From: Sphingomonas naphthae
GTDB lineage: Bacteria; Pseudomonadota; Alphaproteobacteria; Sphingomonadales; Sphingomonadaceae
NCBI RefSeq assembly: GCF_028607085.1
Contig: NZ_CP117411.1
Span: 2,542,001 to 2,606,000 of the forward strand
Length of the DNA: 64,000 nucleotides
Reading direction: 5' to 3'
Shown in pieces: positions 54,029-62,931 of the stretch (within the stretch, counting starts at the first letter, position 1; each line of letters opens with the position of its first letter). The translations under genes were made by a program, and so were the position numbers. Under the pieces are notes generated by a model. The model made no database searches and was not told where the DNA came from. It saw nothing but the letters and a program-made list of their open reading frames with translations.

Positions 54029-54090
54029 GGCTTGGCCGGGGGTGCGCCGTTCGCCTAACACGGGGCCATTCCCCATAGCCGGATAGCCTT

Positions 54091-56004
54091 ATGCCCCTGA
54101 AGTCGCTTGCCGCTCTGTTCCTCGCCGCCACCGCCCTCCCCGCCTTCGCCCAGAACAGCGCGCCACAGCCGGTGCCCTATGCCGATCCGATCCCGGCGGC
54201 GAAGGACGTGCCCTATCCCGGCACGATGACCGTCGCGATCGACGCGACCGACACCCAGCGCGGCATCTTCCGCATCAAACAGACCGTGCCCGTCGCCGGC
54301 CCCGGCCCGCTGACGATGCTCTATCCGAAGTGGATTCCGGGCGCGCACAGCCCCTCGGGCCAGATCGCCTCGGTCGCCGGCGTGGTCATCACCGCGAACG
54401 GCAAGCCGCTCGAATGGACGCGCGATCCGGTCGACGTCTATGCCTTCACCGTCGTGGTGCCGGCGGGCGTGAAGAGCATCGACGTGGCGTTCCAGTATCT
54501 CAGCGCCACCGCCGGGCCGCAGGGCCGCATCGTCGCCACGCCGGACATGCTCAACCTCCAGTGGATTTCGCAGACGCTCTATCCGGCCGGCTATTTCACC
54601 CGCCAGATCCCGGTGAGCGCCAGCGTCACCTATCCCGAGGGCTTCAAGGCCGCGACCGCGCTGGAGGTGGCCTCGACCAGCGGCAATACGGTCAACTACA
54701 AGACCGTCAGCTACGAGACGCTGGCCGACAGCCCGATCTACGCCGGCCGCTATTACCGCCAGGAACTGCTCGGCCCCGGCGTGCGGCTCAACGTGATCGG
54801 CGATGCGCCCAAGGACATCGTCATCAAGCCCGAGGTGCTGCAACTCCACAAGAACCTCTACACCCAGGCGGTGAAGACGTTCGGCGCGCAGCATTACGAC
54901 CATTACGACTTCCTCTTCTCCATCTCCGAAAAGATGGGCGGCAACGGGCTGGAGCATCAGCGCTCGTCCGAAAACGGCGTCGGCATCGGCTATTTCACCG
55001 ATTGGGATGCGAGCCTGACCGATCACGACCTGTTGCCGCACGAATATACCCACAGCTGGAACGGCAAATACCGCCGCGGCGCCGACGCCTGGACGCCCGA
55101 TTTCCGCACGCCGATGCGCGATTCGATGCTGTGGGTGTATGAGGGGCAGACGCAATTCTGGGGCCACATCCTCTCGGCGCGATCGGGAATGGTCTCGAAG
55201 GAAGACGCGCTCGGCCTGCTCGCCAACGACGCGGCGGTCTACGACTATCGCGCCGGTCGCAACTGGCGCCCGGTGATCGACACCACCAACGATCCGATCA
55301 TCGCCCAGCGCCGCCCCAAGCCATGGCTCAGCTGGCAGCGGTCCGAGGATTATTATGTCGAGGGCTCGCTCACCTGGCTCGACGCCAATGCGATCATCGC
55401 CGAGAAATCCGGCGGCACCAAATCGATGGACGATTTCGCCAGGGCCTTTTTCGGCGTGCGCGATCGCGACTGGGGCCAGCTGACCTATGATTTCGACACG
55501 GTGGTCGAGACGCTCAACAGCGTGGTGCCCTATGATTGGGCGACCTTCCTGAAGGAGCATATCTATTCGATCCGCCCGCGCGCGCCGCTCGATTGGATCG
55601 CCAAGGGCGGCTACCGCCTCGATTACACGCCCGAGCCGACCAACTTCACCAAGCGCGCCGAAAAGTCGCGCAAGGCGATCGACCTCAGCTATTCGCTGGG
55701 CCTGTCGATCGGCAAGGAAGGCGCCGTCAGCGGCGTGATGTGGGATGGCCCGGCGTTCGACCAGGGCATCACCATCGGCACCACGATCGTCGCCGTCGCC
55801 GGCCGTGCCTATTCCGACGACGGCATCAAGGCGGCGATCACCGAAGCGGCCAAGACGAAGGCGCCGGTCAAGCTGCTCATCAAGCAGGGCGACCTCTACC
55901 GCCCGATCGAGATCGCCTACTTCGGCGGCCTGCGCTATCCGCGTCTGGTGAAGATCGGCACGGGCGAAGGCTCACTCGACGCGCTGCTGGCGCCGAGGAA
56001 GTAA
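54091..56004 (+). CDS. M61 family glycyl aminopeptidase, secreted
   Basis: A 637-residue zinc metallopeptidase with a signal peptide (LFLAATALPAFAQ). An N-terminal beta domain is followed by the catalytic domain with LLPHEYTHSWNGKYRRG (zinc ligands His317 and His321, catalytic Glu318) and WVYEGQTQFWG (third ligand Glu351). A C-terminal PDZ domain (about 545-635; YSLGLSIGKEGAVSGVMWDG) completes the M61 plan. It should trim glycine- or alanine-led peptides in the periplasm. A strong dyad repeat begins 12 nt after its stop. Confidence 0.93.
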   Translation: MPLKSLAALFLAATALPAFAQNSAPQPVPYADPIPAAKDVPYPGTMTVAIDATDTQRGIFRIKQTVPVAGPGPLTMLYPKWIPGAHSPSGQIASVAGVVITANGKPLEWTRDPVDVYAFTVVVPAGVKSIDVAFQYLSATAGPQGRIVATPDMLNLQWISQTLYPAGYFTRQIPVSASVTYPEGFKAATALEVASTSGNTVNYKTVSYETLADSPIYAGRYYRQELLGPGVRLNVIGDAPKDIVIKPEVLQLHKNLYTQAVKTFGAQHYDHYDFLFSISEKMGGNGLEHQRSSENGVGIGYFTDWDASLTDHDLLPHEYTHSWNGKYRRGADAWTPDFRTPMRDSMLWVYEGQTQFWGHILSARSGMVSKEDALGLLANDAAVYDYRAGRNWRPVIDTTNDPIIAQRRPKPWLSWQRSEDYYVEGSLTWLDANAIIAEKSGGTKSMDDFARAFFGVRDRDWGQLTYDFDTVVETLNSVVPYDWATFLKEHIYSIRPRAPLDWIAKGGYRLDYTPEPTNFTKRAEKSRKAIDLSYSLGLSIGKEGAVSGVMWDGPAFDQGITIGTTIVAVAGRAYSDDGIKAAITEAAKTKAPVKLLIKQGDLYRPIEIAYFGGLRYPRLVKIGTGEGSLDALLAPRK

Positions 56005-56015
56005 GAAACGATACG

Positions 56016-56093
56016 GTGCTCCTGCGAAGGCAGGAGCCCAGGGTGGCGGGCGGTGCGCTTCGTGGCCCTGGGCTCCTGCTTTCGCAGGAGCAC
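56016..56093. repeat. 28-bp inverted repeat, GTGCTCCTGCGAA type
   Basis: Arms 56016-56043 and 56066-56093 with a single mismatch, 22-base loop, immediately after the M61 gene. It would form a strong RNA stem at the message end. Confidence 0.85.
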
Positions 56094-56168
56094 GGGATTT
56101 CGCGGCCTTGGCAATCACGAAACGTCGCTGATATGGCTCAAAAGCTCATCACGACGGTTACACCCTGT

Positions 56169-57173
56169 ATGCGGCGATTGAACGGCTTGGTCAGTGCGAT
56201 CCTGACGACGGTGGCGGTGTGTGCCGCCGCCCAGCCGCCTGCGCCCTCCCCGCGCCCGCCCGCTCCGGCGACAAAGCCCGCCCCGGCGAAGCGCGCCCCG
56301 GTCGAACCTGCGGCGGCCGCCAGACCCGCCCCGGCGATCAAGGCGCCCCCCGCCCCGATCGTGCCCGCCACCGTCGCCACCGCCCCCGCGCTGAAGCCCG
56401 CTGCCGAAGCCGCGCGGCAGGCGCCCGAGATCGCCGCGCCCAAGCCCGCGCTCACCGGGCCGAAGGCGGCGATGGGGCCGGCCGCCGCGCCCGCCTTCCG
56501 CTTCGCCTCCGAGATCGACGCCTTCGTCCGCTTCGACGCGGTATCCGGCGTCGAGGATGCCAAGACTTTGTTCGTGGGTAGCTCCAGCGTGCGCATGTGG
56601 AAGGTGAAGGAAGCCTTCCCCAAGATGCGCGTGCTCAATCGCGGCTTCGGCGGGGCGACCACGCCCGAGGTGCTGGAATATTACGGCAAGGTCGTCGCCA
56701 ACCATCGCCCGGAATCGGTGGTAATCTACGTCGGCGACAACGACATCGCCGCCGGCAGCCCACCCGCCGATGTGGCGACCGACGTGCTGAGCCTGCTCGC
56801 CCGCCTACGCAGCGACATGCCCAAGGCGCGCATCGTCTACCTCTCGATCAAGGCGAGCCCGCTGCGATGGTCGCTGTGGCCGAAGATGGTGGCGGTCAAT
56901 TCGGCGGTGCGGGCCAAATCGGGGCCGGCGACCTTCGACTATCTCGATGTGAGTTCGGCGCTGATGGGGCCGGACGGCCACCCCGACCCGCGCTATTTCG
57001 GCCCGGACGGCCTCCACATGAACGCCGAGGGCTATGCGCTGTGGACCGCGCTGGTCGATGCCTACCTCGCTCCAATCGCCCCGGCGGCGCCGAACGTGGG
57101 CCCCACCCCGATCAAGACGACGATCAACGCGCCGACCACACCCGTCGCAACGGCGGATCGCAAGGGCTCCTGA
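56169..57173 (+). CDS. Secreted SGNH/GDSL hydrolase with Ala/Pro-rich linker
   Basis: About 334 residues. A signal peptide (RRLNGLVSAILTTVAVCAAA) is followed by an 85-residue Ala/Pro/Lys-rich linker and an SGNH hydrolase domain. Block I is TLFVGSSSVRMWK (nucleophile Ser in GSSS), block II Gly in NRGFGGATTPEV, block III Asn in IYVGDNDIAAG, and block V DGLHMNAEGY (Asp-x-x-His). Such proteins are esterases acting on acyl groups of sugars or cell wall. I start at ATG 56169 to place the signal peptide first; ATG 56133 would add 12 residues. The linker suggests crossing the peptidoglycan layer or anchoring. Confidence 0.85.
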   Translation: MRRLNGLVSAILTTVAVCAAAQPPAPSPRPPAPATKPAPAKRAPVEPAAAARPAPAIKAPPAPIVPATVATAPALKPAAEAARQAPEIAAPKPALTGPKAAMGPAAAPAFRFASEIDAFVRFDAVSGVEDAKTLFVGSSSVRMWKVKEAFPKMRVLNRGFGGATTPEVLEYYGKVVANHRPESVVIYVGDNDIAAGSPPADVATDVLSLLARLRSDMPKARIVYLSIKASPLRWSLWPKMVAVNSAVRAKSGPATFDYLDVSSALMGPDGHPDPRYFGPDGLHMNAEGYALWTALVDAYLAPIAPAAPNVGPTPIKTTINAPTTPVATADRKGS

Positions 57174-57228
57174 TATTCGGCGATTAAAGCCAAGCCGTGC
57201 CCGGCTGGCCGGGGCCTCAGGAAGAATT

Positions 57229-57380
57229 GTTCACGCGGAGACGCGGAGGCGCGGAGAGAAGAAGGAAAGGAGGACGGGGGATTGATCGGGACGTGGCTCC
57301 CCGGTGTGTGGAGGATGTAAGACCGGATGAGCCACGGCCCATTACTTCTTCTCTTCGCGGCTCCGCGTCTCCGCGCGAAC
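57229..57380. repeat. Inverted repeat with nested dyad, ACGCGGAGACGCGGAG type
   Basis: Arms 57229-57264 and 57345-57380 (36 nt each, several mismatches) enclose a second dyad (CGTGGCTC near 57291 / GAGCCACG near 57329). It occupies the gap between two convergent genes. The whole could be a degenerate MITE-like element. Confidence 0.65.
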
Positions 57381-57414
57381 CCCGGCCCGGCCGCCACCAA
57401 ACTCCCGCCAGAAA

Positions 57415-57678
57415 TCAATCCCCGCCCGACCGCCACTTCCAGCCGCCGCGCGTGCGGCGCTTGGCGATGACGACCAGCAGAACCGTCGCCACCACCATCA
57501 GCACGCCGGCACCGATGGCCGGCAGCGTGCCCACCGGCAGAAGCCCGGTCGATCCCGTCATCACGCCGACATAGGCCGCCAGCACCGCCCAGCCCTGCCA
57601 GCGGATCGGCAGGCCGGCGCCGTAGCCGAAGCGCTTCGGAGCGAACCAGGCGTGTTCGTCGCCACTCTCATGCAGCAT
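57415..57678 (-). CDS. Small two-span membrane protein of the SPFH operon
   Basis: An 87-residue protein starting MLHESGDEHAWFAPKRFGYG, with two membrane spans (WAVLAAYVGVMTGSTGLL; IGAGVLMVVATVLLVVIAKR) and a basic C-terminus. The AWFAPKRFGYGAGLPIRWQG opening recurs, to my knowledge, in small proteins beside SPFH genes of sphingomonads. Its start overlaps the RHH gene by 11 nt, so it is co-translated. A role as membrane partner of the SPFH protein is likely but unproven. Confidence 0.75.
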   Translation of the reverse strand: MLHESGDEHAWFAPKRFGYGAGLPIRWQGWAVLAAYVGVMTGSTGLLPVGTLPAIGAGVLMVVATVLLVVIAKRRTRGGWKWRSGGD

Positions 57679-57883
57679 CGTCGTCCTCCTCCTTGGGGGG
57701 CCGCCCACGGGGGCGGGGTTCGGCCGGTTCCAGCTTCACGCCGCGCCGCGCCAGCGCCTCGCGCAGCAGGCATTCCATCTCGCCGTTCACGCTGCGCAGA
57801 TCGGCCGCCGCCAGCCGCTCGATAGCGGCGAACAGCGCCGGATCGAGGCGGAGGGCATAGGCCTTGCGGGCGGGTGGCGGCAT
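57668..57883 (-). CDS. Ribbon-helix-helix (Arc/CopG-like) protein
   Basis: A 71-residue protein with the Arc-type RHH core KAYALRLDPALFAAIERLAA and SVNGEMECLLREALARRG, then a Pro/Arg-rich tail containing RPRGRPPK, an AT-hook-like GRP motif, and an acidic end. RHH proteins are dimeric DNA-binding regulators or antitoxins. No toxin gene is beside it; it lies between an SPFH gene (12 nt) and a small membrane protein gene (overlap). It may regulate its own operon through the TGATATCA site at 58815. Confidence 0.8.
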   Translation of the reverse strand: MPPPARKAYALRLDPALFAAIERLAAADLRSVNGEMECLLREALARRGVKLEPAEPRPRGRPPKEEDDDAA

Positions 57884-57895
57884 CGTGCGGGGCGC

Positions 57896-58792
57896 TTACT
57901 GGTACAGGGTGCCCGTGTTGACGATCGGCTGCGCATCGCGATCGCCGCACAGCACGACCATCAGGTTCGACACCATCATTGCCCGCCGCTCGTCGTCCAG
58001 CTCGACCACGCCGCGCTCGGACAATTGCTCCAGCGCGAGCTGCACCATGCCGACCGCGCCCTCGACCAGCTTGGTCCGCGCCGAGACCACCGCCTCGGCC
58101 TGCTGGCGGCGCAGCATGGCGCCCGCGATCTCGGGGGCGTAGGCCAGGTGCGTCAGCGCGCATTCGTCAACGGTGATGCCCGCCACCGCCAGCCGGGCGA
58201 TCAGCTCGGCGCGCAGCTCGGTATTCACCACGTCGTGATTGCCGCGCAGGGTCACCTCGCCGTGCGCAACGTCGTCATAGGCGTAGCGCGAGCCTATCGC
58301 GCGCAGGCCGCTTTCGATCTGCACCCGCACGAAGCTGCGGTAATCGTCCACGTCGAACAAAGCCTGGGCGGTGTCGGTCACGCGCCACACGAGCTGCGCC
58401 GCGATCTCGATCGGGTTGCCGCGCAGGTCGTTCACCTTCAGCTTGTCCGAAATGATGTTGTTGGCGCGCACCGCCAGCTTGGTGCGGCCCATCCACGGCA
58501 GCACCCAGCGCAGCCCTTCGGCGCGATCGGTGCCGCGATAGGAGCCGAACAGCAGGATCGCCGCCGCCTGATTGGGCTGGAGCATGTAGAAGCCCGGCGC
58601 GATCAGGAAAAAGCCCAGCCCGCCGACCAGCACAAAGCCCAGCCCCGCCGGCGCGCCGCCCGCCAGCGCGAGCATCCCGAACAGCCCCACGCAGATCGCC
58701 ACGAAGCCGACGAGCAGCATCAGCAGCCCGTTGGCGGTATGCGCGCCGCGCTCGCGACTGGCGCTCAGCGCGCCATGACCCGTCTCAGCCAT
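57896..58792 (-). CDS. SPFH/Band 7 domain membrane protein
   Basis: A 298-residue flotillin/stomatin-like protein. Two membrane segments (LLMLLVGFVAICVGLFGML; GFVLVGGLGFFLIAPGFYM) are followed by an SPFH domain (LQPNQAAAILLFGSYRGTDR; NPIEIAAQLVWRVTDTAQAL; FVRVQIESGLRAIGSRYAYD) and a coiled helical end (AEAVVSARTKLVEGAVGMVQ). It should form large ring-like assemblies at the membrane that organise lipids or proteases. It is first in a three-gene operon with an RHH protein and a small membrane protein. GGAGGGACGG precedes the ATG. Confidence 0.92.
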   Translation of the reverse strand: MAETGHGALSASRERGAHTANGLLMLLVGFVAICVGLFGMLALAGGAPAGLGFVLVGGLGFFLIAPGFYMLQPNQAAAILLFGSYRGTDRAEGLRWVLPWMGRTKLAVRANNIISDKLKVNDLRGNPIEIAAQLVWRVTDTAQALFDVDDYRSFVRVQIESGLRAIGSRYAYDDVAHGEVTLRGNHDVVNTELRAELIARLAVAGITVDECALTHLAYAPEIAGAMLRRQQAEAVVSARTKLVEGAVGMVQLALEQLSERGVVELDDERRAMMVSNLMVVLCGDRDAQPIVNTGTLYQ

Positions 58793-58814
58793 CGTCCGTC
58801 CCTCCGAATCAATT

Positions 58815-58822
58815 TGATATCA
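58815..58822. promoter_or_regulatory. TGATATCA palindrome upstream of the SPFH operon
   Basis: An 8-bp perfect palindrome in an A/T-rich patch (58808-58838) 23 nt upstream of the SPFH ATG, in the position of a promoter/operator. RHH proteins bind short palindromes of this kind. Position and symmetry are the only support. Confidence 0.35.
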
Positions 58823-58890
58823 CATTTATATCGGATTTTGGACCACGGCGGAAGAGCCCGTGACGGCCGGGAGTTTCGGCCCCGGAGAGA

Positions 58891-59529
58891 TCAGGCGGCG
58901 TCGGGCTGCCGATCGGGATGGGCGTCCGCGAAGGCCGGCAGCGCCTCGGCTGCGGCGCGGATTGCCAGCAGGCGCGGGTATGGCGACAGATCGACCTTGA
59001 ACCGTTCGGCCGAATAGATTTGCGGGATGAGATAACAGTCGGCGAGGGTCGGCCCGCTGCCATAGGCGAAACCGTTCCCGTGCCGGGACACCATCTTCTC
59101 CAGCGCCGCGAAGCCGTCGCCGATCCAGCGGGCGGCCCAGGCGTCGATCGTCTCCTGCGACGCACCCAGATCGCCCTTGAGCGCCTTCAGCACGCGCAGA
59201 TTGTTGAGCGGGTGGATGTCGCAGCCGATCAGCGCCGCCATCGCCCGCACCGTCGCCCGGCCGACCGGATCGGCCGGGAGCAAGGGTGGATCGGGGCAGG
59301 TTTCTTCCAGCCATTCGATGATCGCCGGGCTCTGCGTCAACACCGCGCCGTCCAGCGCCAGCGCGGGGACCAGCCCCTGCGGGTTGAGCGCCCGATAGGC
59401 GTCGCCGCGCTGCTCGCCGGCGATGAGGTTGGTCGGCGCGGTCTCGTAGGCGACGCCCTTCAGGTTGAAGGCGATGCGCGTGCGATAGGACGTGCCGGAA
59501 CGCCAATAGCCGTGAAGGATCATGGCCAT
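58891..59529 (-). CDS. maiA: Maleylacetoacetate isomerase (zeta-class glutathione transferase)
   Basis: A 212-residue GST-fold protein with the zeta-class N-terminus LHGYWRSGTSYRTRIAFNLK (glutathione-activating Ser-Thr/Ser), LNPQGLVPALALDG and LTQSPAIIEWLEETCPDPPL, and the C-terminal helix signature GPTLADCYLIPQIY. It isomerises maleylacetoacetate to fumarylacetoacetate in tyrosine/homogentisate breakdown. Start at 59529 after GGAGGA; a second ATG is at 59523. It lies downstream of the paa genes on the same strand with an 88-nt gap. Homogentisate dioxygenase and the hydrolase are not in view, so assignment to that pathway is by family. Confidence 0.88.
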   Translation of the reverse strand: MAMILHGYWRSGTSYRTRIAFNLKGVAYETAPTNLIAGEQRGDAYRALNPQGLVPALALDGAVLTQSPAIIEWLEETCPDPPLLPADPVGRATVRAMAALIGCDIHPLNNLRVLKALKGDLGASQETIDAWAARWIGDGFAALEKMVSRHGNGFAYGSGPTLADCYLIPQIYSAERFKVDLSPYPRLLAIRAAAEALPAFADAHPDRQPDAA

Positions 59530-59617
59530 CGCTTCCTCCGAAGACCGTTACGATCGATCATGCCGTGGGGCTTCGCCGCTATCCTGTCAAATCCCAGCCG
59601 GCGCGACCTTCATATTC

Positions 59618-60403
59618 TCACGTCCCGGTCCAGTCAGGCGGCCGCCGTTCCAGGAAGGCGGCGACGCCCTCGGCCTTGTCGGCGGTGGAGAACAGCAGTG
59701 CGAACGCCTGCCGTTCGGCCTGCAAATGCGCCTGATGCGGCAGATCGAACGCGGCGGTCACCATCGCCTTGGCCTGGCGCAATGCGAGCGGGGCGCGGGT
59801 GGCGAGGCGGGTGGCCCAGGCAAGCGCCTCGTCGAGCGCGCCGCCATCCGCGACGACGGCGGCGATCAGGCCGAGCGCCCTGGCTTCGGCGGCATCGATC
59901 GGGTCGCCCAGCAGCACCATCTTCATCGCGGCCGTCCGCCCGACGAGGCGCGGCAGGGTCGCGGTGCCGCCGGCGCCGGGCATGATGCCGAGATTGGTTT
60001 CGGGCTGGCCGAATTTCGCGCCGGCGCCGGCCACGGCCAGATCGCAGCACATCAGCAGTTCGTTGCCGGCGCCCAGGCACCAGCCCTCGACCGCCGCGAC
60101 CAGCGGCTTGGGGAAAGCGCGGAGCCGCGCCCAGAGCGCGGGCCGCACGTCGGCGAGCGCGCCCACGGCGGTCTTGTCCGCCATCTCACCGATGTCGGCC
60201 CCGGCGGCGAACACCTTGACGGAGCCCGTGATGACGACCGCGCGCACGGCATCGTCGCGCGCCGCTTCGTCGAGCGCGTCGGCGATCGCGGCCAGCAGCG
60301 GTGTGGCAATCGCGTTGCGGCGATCGGGGCGGTTGAGGCGCAGCAGGGTGATGGCCTCGCCGGGTCGCTCGATCAGCAGCATGGGTTCCCCCTCCCCGCT
60401 CAT
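59618..60403 (-). CDS. paaF: Enoyl-CoA hydratase of phenylacetate degradation
   Basis: A 261-residue crotonase-fold hydratase: LLRLNRPDRRNAIATPLLAA, oxyanion loop FAAGADIGEM, then GWCLGAGNELLMCCDLAVAG and KFGQPETNLGIMPGAGGTAT with the two catalytic glutamates. In a paa cluster this would be PaaF (2,3-dehydroadipyl-CoA hydratase) or PaaG-like; the conserved Glu pair favours PaaF. Its ATG overlaps the stop of paaH by 4 nt. Confidence 0.85.
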   Translation of the reverse strand: MSGEGEPMLLIERPGEAITLLRLNRPDRRNAIATPLLAAIADALDEAARDDAVRAVVITGSVKVFAAGADIGEMADKTAVGALADVRPALWARLRAFPKPLVAAVEGWCLGAGNELLMCCDLAVAGAGAKFGQPETNLGIMPGAGGTATLPRLVGRTAAMKMVLLGDPIDAAEARALGLIAAVVADGGALDEALAWATRLATRAPLALRQAKAMVTAAFDLPHQAHLQAERQAFALLFSTADKAEGVAAFLERRPPDWTGT

Positions 60404-61842
60404 GCGGCGCGCCGGAAATATTCGGACGGGCGGTACATCGCCTCGCCGGTCTCGGCCGCGATCGTCTCCAACAGCGCGATCAACCGGGCATGGCCGATGC
60501 CGGTTGCCCAGGCGAGCGGCCCGAGCGGATAATTGGCGCCGTGGCGCAGCGCATCGTCGATGCCCGCCGCGTCGGCGACGCCGTCGCGCACCGCATCGCC
60601 GGCGGCATTGGCGAGCTGGCAGAGGGTGCGGAGCGCGATCAGGCCGGGCCGATCGGCGACACGATACGCCTCCCGCCCGGTCGCCGCCGCAAGCCCGGCA
60701 ACCGCCGCCGCCGCATCGTCATCCGACGCGGCGAAAATCAGCACGGGCAGATCGGCACCGACCCAGTCGATCAGCGCCACCGGCCGCCCGATCCGCCGCG
60801 CGTGGCTTGCCGCCATCGCGCCATCGGTAAGGCCGACCAGCACGCCATCCACCTCGATCATGCCATCGGGCAGGTCCGCTTCGGTTGCATCCCGCGCCAG
60901 CGCGAGCAGAAGCGGATCGCTCGCCCCGGACACGCGGATATCCCGCGCGGGCTTGGCCGACAGCACGACCGGCTCGACCGGTGCCGCACCGCCATAATCA
61001 TACACCCCCCGCCCCGCCTTGCGACCGAGCCGTCCGGCATCGACCAGCGCGCCCTGCGCCAGTTGCGGCGTGAAGCGGGTCTGGCCGAAATAAGCGTCGT
61101 AAACGGAGCGGGCGACCGCGAAATTCACGTCGTGGCCGATCAGGTCGGCCAGTTCGAGCGGCCCCATGCGGAAGCCGCCCAGCGCCTTGAGCGCGCGATC
61201 GATCGTCGCGGCCGGCGCCACGCCTTCGCCGAGCGCGCGAAAGCCCTCGGCATAATAAGGCCGCGCCACGCGGTTGACGATGAAGCCCGGCACGTCGCGC
61301 ACGGGGATCGCGACCTTGCCCCAGCCGGTCGCCAGCCGGGCAATTTCGGCGGCGACCTCGGGCGCGGTTTCGGCGCCCGCCATCACCTCGACCAGCTTCA
61401 TCACCGGCGCGGGGTTGAAGAAGTGCATGCCGGCGAAGCGATCCGGCCGGCGGCGTTTCGCGCCCAGCCGGGTGATCGACAGCGAGGAGGTGTTGCTGGC
61501 GAGGATCGCGTCTTCGCCGACCACCGCCTCGATCCGGTCGAACAGGCCGGCCTTGATCGCCTCGTCTTCGATGATCGCCTCGATCACAAGGCCGGCGCCG
61601 GCCAGATCGGCGATGTCGCTGGTCCAGCGCATCCGCCCCGAGACGGCCGCCGCGCCGCCCTCGCCCAGCCGCCCCTTGGCCTCCAGCCCGGCGAGCGCCT
61701 TGTCGATGCCGGCCCGCCCGCGATCGAGCGCGGCTTCGGCGGTGTCGAACATCACGACCGGATGGCCGGCCTGCGCGGCGACCTGGCCGATGCCCGACCC
61801 CATCGCCCCGGCCCCGCACACCGCGACCGTCATCAGGCTCAT
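60400..61842 (-). CDS. paaH: 3-hydroxyadipyl-CoA dehydrogenase
   Basis: A 480-residue 3-hydroxyacyl-CoA dehydrogenase: NAD loop AVCGAGAMGSGIGQVAAQAG, ASNTSSLSITRLGA, catalytic His in GMHFFNPAPVMKLVEV, and IPVRDVPGFIVNRVARPYY. A second 3HCDH C-terminal domain follows (about 385-480), the PaaH/PaaC size. It oxidises 3-hydroxyadipyl-CoA to 3-oxoadipyl-CoA. The ATG at 61842 overlaps the paaE stop by 4 nt; ATG 61833 is a second choice. Confidence 0.92.
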   Translation of the reverse strand: MSLMTVAVCGAGAMGSGIGQVAAQAGHPVVMFDTAEAALDRGRAGIDKALAGLEAKGRLGEGGAAAVSGRMRWTSDIADLAGAGLVIEAIIEDEAIKAGLFDRIEAVVGEDAILASNTSSLSITRLGAKRRRPDRFAGMHFFNPAPVMKLVEVMAGAETAPEVAAEIARLATGWGKVAIPVRDVPGFIVNRVARPYYAEGFRALGEGVAPAATIDRALKALGGFRMGPLELADLIGHDVNFAVARSVYDAYFGQTRFTPQLAQGALVDAGRLGRKAGRGVYDYGGAAPVEPVVLSAKPARDIRVSGASDPLLLALARDATEADLPDGMIEVDGVLVGLTDGAMAASHARRIGRPVALIDWVGADLPVLIFAASDDDAAAAVAGLAAATGREAYRVADRPGLIALRTLCQLANAAGDAVRDGVADAAGIDDALRHGANYPLGPLAWATGIGHARLIALLETIAAETGEAMYRPSEYFRRAA

Positions 61843-62921
61843 GCGTCGTAGCTCACGACGACATCCTCGCTCGTCGGCACCGCCTGGCAGGTGAGGATAT
61901 AGCCCTGCGCCACCTCTTCCCTGGTGAGCCCGTAGTTCAGCCGCATCTCGACATCGCCGGTGACGACCTTGGCGCGGCAGGTGGCGCACACGCCGCCCTT
62001 GCAGGCGTAAGGCGCCGGGGCACCCATGGCGCGCACGCTGTCGAGGATGTTGCCCTGTTCGGCGTCGAACATCACCGTCAGCTTGCGCCCGTCAAGGATC
62101 ACGCCCATCCGCCGCCCGGCCGCCGCCTGCGCCTTGGCGTGGGCCGCCTCGTCCAGCACGGGGCTGGAACCGGCGCTGATGAAGCGTTCGACGAGGATCC
62201 TGCCGGCATCGACCCCGGCCGCCAGCAAGGCGCCTTCGGCGGCATCCATCATCCCTTCGGGGCCGCAGATGAAGGCCGCGTCGATCGCGGCGGGATCGAT
62301 CAGGGTGGAGAGGATCTCATCGCACTTGGCGCGATCGAGCCGCCCATTGAAGAGGGCGATATCCTCCTCTTCCAGCGTCAGGAAATGATAGACTTCCAGC
62401 CGGCCGAGGAAGCGATCCTTCAGCGCCGCGAGCGTTTCCAGAAACAGGATCTGGCTCGACATGCGGTTGCCGTAGAACAGGGTGAAGCGGCTCTCCGGCT
62501 CGGTCAGGAGCGCGGTGCGGATCAGCGACAGCACCGGGGTGATGCCCGAGCCGGCGGCGAAGGCGGCGTAGCGCCCCGATCGTTCGGGCGAGAATTCCCA
62601 GGTGAAATGGCCGGCGGCCGCCAGCACGTCGAGCGTGTCGCCGCTCTTCAGCCGTTCGTTGGCGAAGGTCGAGAAGCGCCCGCCGCCCAGCATCTTCACC
62701 GCCACGCGCAACTCGCCGTCGAGCGGCGAGACGCACACCGAATAATTGCGGCGGATATCCTCGCCCGCGATGTCGGTGCGCAAGGTGAGATACTGGCCCG
62801 GCGCGAAGGCGAAGGTGTTCGACAGATCGGCGGGCACATCGAACAGGATCGACACGGAATCGCTGGTTTCCCGGCGGACTTCGGCGACGCGCAGCGGATG
62901 GAAATCGGTCTTGGCGGTCAT
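61839..62921 (-). CDS. paaE: Phenylacetyl-CoA epoxidase, reductase subunit PaaE
   Basis: A 360-residue reductase that passes NADPH electrons to the PaaABC monooxygenase. FAD-binding domain FAPGQYLTLRTDIAGEDIRR then NYSVCVSPL, NAD domain FAAGSGITPVLSLIRTALL and FICGPEGMMD, and a C-terminal plant-type [2Fe-2S] domain with CKGGVCATCRAKV and a last cysteine in YILTCQAVP. It starts at 62921, 10 nt after the paaD stop, and is coupled to paaH downstream. Confidence 0.95.
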   Translation of the reverse strand: MTAKTDFHPLRVAEVRRETSDSVSILFDVPADLSNTFAFAPGQYLTLRTDIAGEDIRRNYSVCVSPLDGELRVAVKMLGGGRFSTFANERLKSGDTLDVLAAAGHFTWEFSPERSGRYAAFAAGSGITPVLSLIRTALLTEPESRFTLFYGNRMSSQILFLETLAALKDRFLGRLEVYHFLTLEEEDIALFNGRLDRAKCDEILSTLIDPAAIDAAFICGPEGMMDAAEGALLAAGVDAGRILVERFISAGSSPVLDEAAHAKAQAAAGRRMGVILDGRKLTVMFDAEQGNILDSVRAMGAPAPYACKGGVCATCRAKVVTGDVEMRLNYGLTREEVAQGYILTCQAVPTSEDVVVSYDA

Positions 62922-62931
62922 TGCGGCGGTC

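Noticed and set aside
57668-57883. Antitoxin of a toxin-antitoxin pair
   Set aside because: The RHH fold would allow it, but neither neighbour resembles a toxin (one is a two-span membrane protein, the other SPFH).
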